From Sphingobacterium athyrii (lineage in GTDB: Bacteria > Bacteroidota > Bacteroidia > Sphingobacteriales > Sphingobacteriaceae), in the NCBI RefSeq assembly GCF_003071065.1, contig NZ_QCXX01000010.1, positions 614-64,613 of the forward strand: a stretch of 64,000 bases of DNA, in the 5' to 3' direction. The translations under genes were made by a program, and so were the position numbers. The notes beneath the pieces are model-generated. The model saw only the letters and a list, made by a program, of their open reading frames with translations. It ran no database searches and was not told the origin of the DNA. Below are positions 58,079 to 64,000 of the stretch, piece by piece (position 1 is the first letter of the stretch; the number at the start of each line of letters is the position of its first letter).

Positions 58079-58354
58079 ATGTTTACCGTTTTTTTTATCA
58101 TGCTTTTAGGTGTAGGAATAGGGATAGGACTTCGGTCCTTTCCTATTCTTAAACATACAGGTATTCTTGTCCGATTGGTCATATTTGTCTTATTGTTTCT
58201 TTTGGGACGAGAGGTCGGACAAAATCCAAAAATAGTAGACAATTTGGATACATTGGGGTTGCAAGCTATACTGATCACATTGGCCGGGGTCGCTGGGAGC
58301 GTTCTTTGCTCATGGTTAATTTATCGTTTATTCTTTAGCAAACATGAAAGGTAG
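58079..58354 (+). CDS. LysO N-terminal subunit (split lysine exporter)
   Basis: This 91-residue protein has three membrane helices and a GVGIGIGLRS start, matching the first third of the LysO (YbjE) lysine exporter. The next gene, overlapping by 11 nt, encodes the rest: the two together give 291 residues, close to the 299 of E. coli LysO. Such a split is seen in other Bacteroidota. It starts 6 nt after susD. Confidence 0.85.
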   Translation: MFTVFFIMLLGVGIGIGLRSFPILKHTGILVRLVIFVLLFLLGREVGQNPKIVDNLDTLGLQAILITLAGVAGSVLCSWLIYRLFFSKHER

Positions 58355-58946
58355 TTTGATCATTCTCGCATTTTTTATCGTGGGTGTTTTTGTCGGTTTC
58401 AAGGGAATTATTCCAGCCGAATTGTTGAAAGAAGAATGGAATACTTATGTCCTCTATGCACTGATGTTGTTGGTCGGAGTTACCATTGGGTATGATAGGG
58501 AACTCTTGGTATCTCTCCGAAAAGTTAATTTAAGCATCGTACTCGTTCCCCTGGCAACTATCGTTGGAACATTGTTAGGTACGTTTATCATCAGTTTCTT
58601 TATCCGGGACTGGAATGCTGCTGAAAGCATGGCGGTGGGATCTGGATTTGGTTACTACTCTTTATCAAGTATTTTTATTACACAATATAAGGGTGTCACA
58701 TTAGGAACCATAGCGTTGATGTCGAATTTGATGCGTGAACTATTGGCGCTATTAATGGCTCCATTAGCTCGAAAATGGTTTGGCCCATTGGCACCGATTT
58801 CTATTGCCGGAGCCACAAGTATGGATACTGCATTACCCGTTATCACACAATATTCCGGCAAACAATATGTTCTCGTTGCGATCATCCATGGTATTTTGAT
58901 TGATCTCAGTGTACCCTTTTTAGTTACTTTTTTTTGTTATTTATGA
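58344..58946 (+). CDS. lysO: LysO C-terminal subunit (lysine exporter)
   Basis: This 200-residue membrane protein has about six helices and the LysO features VGSGFGYYSLSSI and LGTIALMSNLMREL with GATSMDTALPVI. LysO exports lysine and toxic lysine analogues. Both halves would act as one transporter. Its stop codon overlaps the start of the glycoside hydrolase gene (ATGA at 58943-58946), tying it to the sugar-uptake operon. Confidence 0.9.
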   Translation: MKGSLIILAFFIVGVFVGFKGIIPAELLKEEWNTYVLYALMLLVGVTIGYDRELLVSLRKVNLSIVLVPLATIVGTLLGTFIISFFIRDWNAAESMAVGSGFGYYSLSSIFITQYKGVTLGTIALMSNLMRELLALLMAPLARKWFGPLAPISIAGATSMDTALPVITQYSGKQYVLVAIIHGILIDLSVPFLVTFFCYL

Positions 58947-60853
58947 GAAATAAGATCAAAACCTTGTGGGTTACAATTAGCTTTTGTTTGATTTTGATGG
59001 GATGTAATACGGTCAAGTCTCCTAAAATGGATAGCTATGGTGGATTGTTAAGGGTCGAGCAGCAACCAGAAGGTTCCACTCGCCGAACAAATCCCTTTTA
59101 TACTGACCGCGGGGCTTGGATCGGATTTGGCATTCACGAAAATAAGAACGTGACCGGTTTTTGTGGACCCTATGATCTGGATGGACGGACCTGGTTAAGT
59201 AGTGCATTGCTGCAGATTGGAACAGCTCCGACAGGAGAACTAAATCTCCTGAGCCGTGACAGCAGCTGTTATTATCCGGATCGCCTGTGGATGCGTTTGC
59301 GGGGAAAGGATATGGAAGTAGAACAAACCTTAAAACAGGTCTCATCAACAACAGCCATATTGCATATTAAAAACAGATCATCAAAGGTACTATGGATATA
59401 TGGCAATCTCAATCAGGGGAAATGGACACTGGTAGGCAATACCCTGTGGTCTAAACTTCCAAATGGAGAACTTCTTTTACTGTCTTTTAAGGCTGGTGTG
59501 AAGCTAAACTGTGATCAGGGAAAATATGAAGCTTGTTTAGAAAAAGCAGATACAGAGATTGTCCTGACCCATTATGCCAACCCGATCACTTTAGAAAAAG
59601 CACTTGTGGCGGTAGAAGCTGTGCTTGAGCAAAGCAGGACTTTGAGCGTACAACATACAGCACGCTGGGCGAATTATATCAGCTCAAATACTCGTCGGGA
59701 ACTGTCCATGCAGGAACATCGCATTATGGTAAAAAGTATAATGACGCTGATGAGCAATTGGCGGAGTGCAAAAAAGGAATTAAAACATGATGGTGTGGTC
59801 CCGTCCCATGTAGCCGACTACTTTGTTGGATTTTGGGCCTGGGATTCATGGAAGCATGCCGTTGCATTGGCGCAGATAGATCCCGCTTTGGCGAAAGATC
59901 AGGTTCGCGCTATGTTTGACTTTCAGGATAGCGTCGGGATGATTGCCGATTGTATCTACACGGACCATCGCGAAAATAATTACCGTGATTCCAAACCGCC
60001 ATTGGCTGCCTGGGCCGTTAATGCGATCTATGAAGCCGATCATGACCTATCGTTTGTACGGGAAATGTATGATAAACTGGTCTTGTACCATCAATGGTGG
60101 TTCCGTTACCGGGATCACAATAAAAATGGTATTTGTGAGTACGGAGCCACAGATGGAACATTGGAAGCTGCTAAGTGGGAAAGTGGTATGGACAACGCTA
60201 TTCGGTACGACAGTACCCAGATGTTATGGAATGAAGAAGGTGCCTGGAGCATGAATCAAGAGTCTGTGGAGCTCAGTGCTTATCTCGAGCTGGAACGAAA
60301 ATATCTGCTGCATTTTGCGGAATTGCTCAGTGTGCCATTTCGGGGGAAAAAAGAACCCTACCTTGCCATGGACTACTTCTTCGATCAAGAGCAAGGGTAT
60401 TATTTTGACCGCAAACTGGATGGAGCGCTTATCCCTTGTTTTGGTCCCGAAGGTTGGTCACCATTGTGGACTGGTTTAGCTACGGTGCCGCAAGCTGAAG
60501 CTGTAATTCGAGTGATGCAGGATACGGCTAAATTTGCCTCCTTTGTACCTTTTCCTACTGCGGCTCTAGACAACGCCAAATTCATGGATAGAGGATACTG
60601 GCGCGGGCCTATTTGGTTGGATCAAGTCTATTTTGCCGTTTCTGGTTTAAGGAAATACGGTTATCAAAAGGAAGCCGATCTGTATACCAAACAGGTCTTT
60701 GAGCGACTGGAGGGATTATCCGATAATGGGCCAATTCATGAAAACTATGAGGCACGCACGGGTAAAAGACTCAAAGCACCCCATTTTAGCTGGTCTGCTG
60801 CTCACTTATTTTTGTTATATAAGGAACTGAAAACTCCTCAGCAGAAAAAATAG
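58943..60853 (+). CDS. GH63-like glycoside hydrolase lipoprotein
   Basis: This 636-residue protein has a lipoprotein signal (LILMGC, Cys at residue ~20) and an (alpha/alpha)6 barrel over its C-terminal ~400 residues. Signature parts are FVGFWAWDSWKHAVAL, DSKPPLAAWAVNAIYE and KWESGMDNAIRYD, as in GH63/trehalase-like enzymes (YgjK, mannosylglycerate hydrolase). The Asp in WAWDSW and a late Glu would be the catalytic acids. These enzymes release alpha-linked glucose or related sugars. Its place after SusC/SusD suggests it processes the imported glycan. The ATG at 58943 is preferred over an in-frame TTG at 58934. Confidence 0.85.
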   Translation: MRNKIKTLWVTISFCLILMGCNTVKSPKMDSYGGLLRVEQQPEGSTRRTNPFYTDRGAWIGFGIHENKNVTGFCGPYDLDGRTWLSSALLQIGTAPTGELNLLSRDSSCYYPDRLWMRLRGKDMEVEQTLKQVSSTTAILHIKNRSSKVLWIYGNLNQGKWTLVGNTLWSKLPNGELLLLSFKAGVKLNCDQGKYEACLEKADTEIVLTHYANPITLEKALVAVEAVLEQSRTLSVQHTARWANYISSNTRRELSMQEHRIMVKSIMTLMSNWRSAKKELKHDGVVPSHVADYFVGFWAWDSWKHAVALAQIDPALAKDQVRAMFDFQDSVGMIADCIYTDHRENNYRDSKPPLAAWAVNAIYEADHDLSFVREMYDKLVLYHQWWFRYRDHNKNGICEYGATDGTLEAAKWESGMDNAIRYDSTQMLWNEEGAWSMNQESVELSAYLELERKYLLHFAELLSVPFRGKKEPYLAMDYFFDQEQGYYFDRKLDGALIPCFGPEGWSPLWTGLATVPQAEAVIRVMQDTAKFASFVPFPTAALDNAKFMDRGYWRGPIWLDQVYFAVSGLRKYGYQKEADLYTKQVFERLEGLSDNGPIHENYEARTGKRLKAPHFSWSAAHLFLLYKELKTPQQKK

Positions 60854-61033
60854 ATAGGTTGAAAATAGTCGAGATAACAACACTTCGGATCTGGTAAGTT
60901 GTACGATCTATGCCGAATTTGAAGCGTTGTTTATTTAATATGCATTACTGAAAACTATAGTTATGTAATAGAGATGGACTTTTGTCTTTTTGTATACTAT
61001 ATGTAAGATTTATCTAATTGAAGCCTAGTTTTA

Positions 61034-61062
61034 TTGATTGCCCCTAACTTTTCTTATTTTTG
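61034..61062 (+). promoter_or_regulatory. Promoter of hemJ (leaderless)
   Basis: TTG at 61034-61036, an 18-nt spacer and TATTTTTG at 61055-61062 fit the Bacteroidota consensus. The ATG follows after only 5 nt. The 60854-61033 gap shows no gene. Confidence 0.65.
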
Positions 61063-61067
61063 TATCC

Positions 61068-61628
61068 ATGGTCTATTTATACGCAAAAGCAGTTCATATT
61101 ATCTTTGTGGTTTGTTGGATGGCTGGATTATTTTATATTGTTCGCTTATTCATTTACCATACCGAAGCTAAATCCAAATCTGCAGAAGAGTATGGGGTTT
61201 TGCATAAACAGTTTATACTGATGGAGAGTAAATTGTGGTGGATCATCACGACACCTGCCATGTATCTCACCATTGTGGCTGCCCTCGTTATGCTATATAT
61301 TAATCCGGGATTGTTGACCATGGGCTGGATGCATGTTAAGCTTACTTTTGTATTAGGGCTGATCCTTTATCATTTCGCTTGCCAACGTATTATGTTTCAG
61401 TTAAAAGGGGAATCATCGACGTGGTCCTCGACCAAATTGCGCCTTTGGAATGAGCTGGCGACCGTCTTATTATTCGCAATCGTATTTACCGTTGTATTAA
61501 AGTCTGCTCTCAATTGGATATTTGGTGTCCTCGGACTTTTAATATTGTCGATCTCCTTAATGATGGCTGTGAAGCTCTACAAAAAGTTCAGAAATAAAAG
61601 TAATTCGAACAAAACGTTAAATTCTTAG
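61068..61628 (+). CDS. hemJ: Protoporphyrinogen IX oxidase HemJ
   Basis: This 186-residue membrane protein has about five helices and the HemJ hallmarks: His 10 in KAVHIIFVVCWMAGLFYIVR, Arg 26 and Lys 91 in GWMHVKLTFV. HemJ oxidises protoporphyrinogen IX to protoporphyrin IX using quinone. An in-frame TTG at 61038 would add ten residues but lies upstream of the promoter box, so the ATG at 61068 is chosen. Confidence 0.88.
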   Translation: MVYLYAKAVHIIFVVCWMAGLFYIVRLFIYHTEAKSKSAEEYGVLHKQFILMESKLWWIITTPAMYLTIVAALVMLYINPGLLTMGWMHVKLTFVLGLILYHFACQRIMFQLKGESSTWSSTKLRLWNELATVLLFAIVFTVVLKSALNWIFGVLGLLILSISLMMAVKLYKKFRNKSNSNKTLNS

Positions 61629-61685
61629 TTTTCTTAATCCTTTTCTATTCTCGTTAGTCGAACGATTATAAATTGAAAAAGGAAT

Positions 61686-62507
61686 ATGTACAAGAGACTT
61701 TTGACCGTGATCATGTTGCTTGCTATTGCAACTGGAGGATTCGCCCAACGTTATAGACCTTATGGCGGAACATTAAATATTTATTCGACCGATGTTCCCT
61801 TCTTTCTTTATATCAATAATGTTTTGTACAATAATAGACCGTCGATTGACCTTCGTGTGCCAAATTTGCAAAACCCGAGATATAATTTGCGTATCGTATT
61901 TGCAAACAGACAGCAGAGAACTTTAAACGGAAGAGGTGTGCAGCTCGTCAACCGAAAAGGTCAATATATGGATGTTGTATTTTCAGTAAGCAGCCGTGGG
62001 GGGAATCGAGGGATTGTACTGGAATCCATGCATCCTGTAGGTCGATATAATGATAATTATCGTAACGGGGATAGCTACGATGATGATAACGACGATGATG
62101 GTGATTACAATGAGGATAGATACGATCGGGATCAACAACAAGACGAGCGATATGGCCAGTCTGAGGATGATAGAAGTAATAATCAACAATATCAGGAAGA
62201 TCCGATCGACAATACTGGTTATCAGGATAAAAACGATGCGAACCAGTTGAATGATCTGCTCAATCAAAAGGAAAATGATCAGGATCGTTTGCAGGTCGCT
62301 GCGCAGGAATTGAAAAATAGACGATTGCGCAGTTCAGAAATCATAGACCTCATGGAATTATTTATAAGAGACGACAACAAATTGGCTTTTGCTAAATATG
62401 CCTATCCAAGCTGTATGGACAAAGAGAATTACGATAAGGTAGGCGATGCATTGTCATTTAGTTCAACTCGGGAAAAATTGACAGCATTTATTAAAACTCA
62501 GCGTTAA
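61686..62507 (+). CDS. Secreted DUF4476 protein with acidic, Asn/Gln-rich linker
   Basis: This 273-residue protein has a signal peptide (cleaved near GFAQ, residue 20), a ~95-residue beta domain with the GTLNIYSTDVPFFLYIN start, and a low-complexity linker (~125-195) very rich in Asp, Tyr, Asn and Gln. A C-terminal DUF4476 domain (~200-270) contains SSEIIDLMELFIRDDNKLAFAK and the Cys in AYPSCMDKENY. The domain is common in secreted Bacteroidota proteins of unknown role. It starts 58 nt after hemJ. Confidence 0.83.
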   Translation: MYKRLLTVIMLLAIATGGFAQRYRPYGGTLNIYSTDVPFFLYINNVLYNNRPSIDLRVPNLQNPRYNLRIVFANRQQRTLNGRGVQLVNRKGQYMDVVFSVSSRGGNRGIVLESMHPVGRYNDNYRNGDSYDDDNDDDGDYNEDRYDRDQQQDERYGQSEDDRSNNQQYQEDPIDNTGYQDKNDANQLNDLLNQKENDQDRLQVAAQELKNRRLRSSEIIDLMELFIRDDNKLAFAKYAYPSCMDKENYDKVGDALSFSSTREKLTAFIKTQR

Positions 62508-62516
62508 CTGAGAACT

Positions 62517-62577
62517 AAGGGGCTATTTGTGTCAAATTTCCAAACAACAATGGATTTTGTGTCATAAGCAGCCCCTT
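62517..62577. terminator. Possible terminator between DUF4476 and gabD genes
   Basis: AAGGGGCT (62517-62524) and AGCCCCTT (62570-62577) form an 8-bp stem across a long 45-nt loop. The loop contains TTTGTGTCA twice (62526-62534 and 62556-62564). The long loop lowers confidence. Confidence 0.5.
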
Positions 62578-62596
62578 TTAGATGAGTATATCGTAT

Positions 62597-64000
62597 TTAT
62601 TCGGCGAAACAGATGTACTTCAATTCCATATATTCATCGAGTCCATGTTTTGATCCCTCACGACCGACGCCAGATTGTTTTACCCCACCAAATGGGGCTG
62701 CTGCATTTGATATTAATCCCGTGTTAACGCCTACCATGCCCGCCTCCAATTGTTCGGCAACACGGAAACAACGATTGATATTGGTACTGTAGAAATAGGA
62801 GGCAAGACCAAATTCAGTGTGATTGGCCATGGCGATACCATCTTCTTCTGTTTTGAAACTGAATAATGCGCAGACTGGACCGAAAGTTTCCTCATGGAAT
62901 ATTAGGGCCTCTTTAGGAATATTGGTCACTACAGTTGGCTGGAAGAAGAGGTCTTTGATCACATTACCTCCTGTAGCCAGTTCTGCTCCATGCTTTAGAG
63001 CATCTTGGACGTGATGCTGTACTTTTTCCAAACCTTTGGCATTGATCAAAGGTCCAACTTGAACCCCCTTGTCTAAGCCGTTGCCCACCTTTAGTTGACT
63101 TACAGCTTGAGTGAGCTTTGTGGCGAAAGCATCGTATACATCTTCCTGGACCAAAAAACGGTTTATTGAGACGCAGGTTTGTCCGGAATTACGGAACTTA
63201 CCGGCGATAGCACCTTCAACGGCGGCATCAATATCTGCGTCATTAAAAACAAGAAAAGGTGCATTTCCTCCGAGTTCCATGGAGACTTTCTTAATGTTTG
63301 AGGCGGACTGTTCGATCAATGTCCTGCCGACTTCAGTAGACCCCGTAAAAGAGAGTTTTCTGACCAGATCGTTGGTGGCAAGTTCCTTTCCGATACCAGC
63401 GCTGTCCTTTCCGGTAATGACGTTAAAAACACCTTTTGGCAAACCTGCTTCTTCGGCCAGTTTGACTAATGCGATTGCAGATAAAGGCGTTTGGGACGCA
63501 GGTTTGAGTACTACAGTACAACCTGCAACGAGTGCCGGAGCGACCTTTCGGGTGATCATGGCCAAAGGGAAATTCCATGGTGTAATCGCAGCAACGACAC
63601 CAACTCCCTGTCGGATTGTCATCATTCGTGTGCCTTTTTTCTGAACGGGGATAGTCTCGCCATAGGCCCTCTTACCTTCTTCGGCAAACCACTCAACAAA
63701 TGAATTCCCGTAATCTACTTCTACTTTCGATTCATTGAGCGGTTTTCCACTCTCTAGTGTCATAATTTCAGCAAGCAGGTCTTTATTTTGTTGAATAAGA
63801 TTATACCAATTGCGAACAATAGTACATCGTTCCGAAGTTGTCGTGTTTTTCCAGCTTTTCCAGGCTTTATCAGCAGCCTGTATGGCTTTTGTGCAATCTG
63901 CAACCTTTAAATCAGGTAAGGCTGCGATTGTTTTTCCAGTGGCGGGGTTGACGACATCAAACGTATTTTTTGATGTGATGAATTTTCCGTTTATATAGGC
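62597..64000 (-). CDS. gabD: Succinate-semialdehyde dehydrogenase (partial, 5' end beyond window)
   Basis: This aldehyde dehydrogenase oxidises succinate semialdehyde to succinate with NAD(P)+. The reading frame is open to the right edge, where the visible N-terminus begins AYINGKF, so about 10-15 residues are missing; 467 residues are seen. Signatures are ITPWNFPLAM, GSTEVGRTL, catalytic Glu in MELGGNAPFLVF and catalytic Cys in FRNSGQTCVSINRF. The last helix GLDEYMELKYICF is typical of GabD. An internal Met at 63763 is not the start. Confidence 0.92.
   Translation of the reverse strand, partial: AYINGKFITSKNTFDVVNPATGKTIAALPDLKVADCTKAIQAADKAWKSWKNTTTSERCTIVRNWYNLIQQNKDLLAEIMTLESGKPLNESKVEVDYGNSFVEWFAEEGKRAYGETIPVQKKGTRMMTIRQGVGVVAAITPWNFPLAMITRKVAPALVAGCTVVLKPASQTPLSAIALVKLAEEAGLPKGVFNVITGKDSAGIGKELATNDLVRKLSFTGSTEVGRTLIEQSASNIKKVSMELGGNAPFLVFNDADIDAAVEGAIAGKFRNSGQTCVSINRFLVQEDVYDAFATKLTQAVSQLKVGNGLDKGVQVGPLINAKGLEKVQHHVQDALKHGAELATGGNVIKDLFFQPTVVTNIPKEALIFHEETFGPVCALFSFKTEEDGIAMANHTEFGLASYFYSTNINRCFRVAEQLEAGMVGVNTGLISNAAAPFGGVKQSGVGREGSKHGLDEYMELKYICFAE

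Noticed and set aside
63111..63644. 177-residue antisense frame in gabD
   Set aside because: Shadow of a strongly conserved dehydrogenase frame on the other strand.
1..64000. Mobile elements, prophage or tRNA genes
   Set aside because: I found no transposase, integrase or phage structural gene. I did not see tRNA-like ends in the gaps read by eye, though a tRNA scan would be needed to be certain.

Overview
The window looks like a chromosomal segment of a Bacteroidota bacterium, most like the Sphingobacteriaceae (Sphingobacterium or a close relative). The evidence is a low-GC genome, many promoters with the Bacteroidota -7 box TAnnTTTG, weak or absent Shine-Dalgarno sequences, a SusC/SusD locus with FecI/FecR regulators, a type IX secretion sorting domain, a long-form IspG and an F0 subunit a with a periplasmic N-terminal extension. 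The genus is an inference. I see no CRISPR array, insertion sequence, prophage or tRNA gene; the window reads as mostly vertically inherited core genome.

Layout. 1-430: end of an rRNA operon (23S tail, 5S, terminator). 699-14243: housekeeping genes (YhcC-like radical SAM enzyme, MazG-like pyrophosphohydrolase, RluB-type pseudouridine synthase with a long repeat-rich N-terminus, lytic transglycosylase, ftsK-lolA, GNAT, tyrS, ACP phosphodiesterase-like, amino-acid permease, rlmF). 14320-25675: kup, an orphan T9SS sorting domain, ispG, a LiaF-like/toastrack membrane protein, an MlaE-MlaF lipid ABC pair, a methyltransferase, an unfamiliar 592-residue Cys-rich TIM-barrel-like protein and purU. 25713-27566: parE. 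27734-33048: a convergent five-gene cluster (SPFH+GYF, zinc-ribbon membrane protein; opposed by an actin-like ATPase-fold protein and two coiled-coil proteins), my best candidate for a poorly described system. 33350-36272: cupin and Pif1-like helicase. 36321-42158: ATP synthase operon (atpZ-like, a small membrane protein, atpBEFHAG; no atpD/atpC here). 42231-47883: fabH, clpS, a TonB-dependent receptor, a DUF1080 protein and a YjjG-type phosphatase. 48002-51140: histidine kinase, response regulator, small TPR-like protein and hemE. 51408-60853: a polysaccharide utilisation-type locus (FecI sigma, FecR anti-sigma, SusC with STN domain, SusD, split LysO, GH63-like lipoprotein). 61068-64000: hemJ, a DUF4476 protein and a succinate-semialdehyde dehydrogenase cut by the right edge.

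How it works together. The envelope is a strong theme: LolA, lytic transglycosylase, MlaEF, LiaF-like protein and the SPFH/PspA-like cluster all act at membranes. The sigma/anti-sigma/SusC set fits trans-envelope signalling that turns on nutrient uptake. Several genes start only 3-8 nt after a -7 box, implying leaderless mRNAs. Convergent gene pairs are separated by near-perfect palindromic terminators that serve both strands, sometimes containing a stop codon. Degenerate 7-nt tandem repeats occur in three intergenic spots, including just upstream of atpG.
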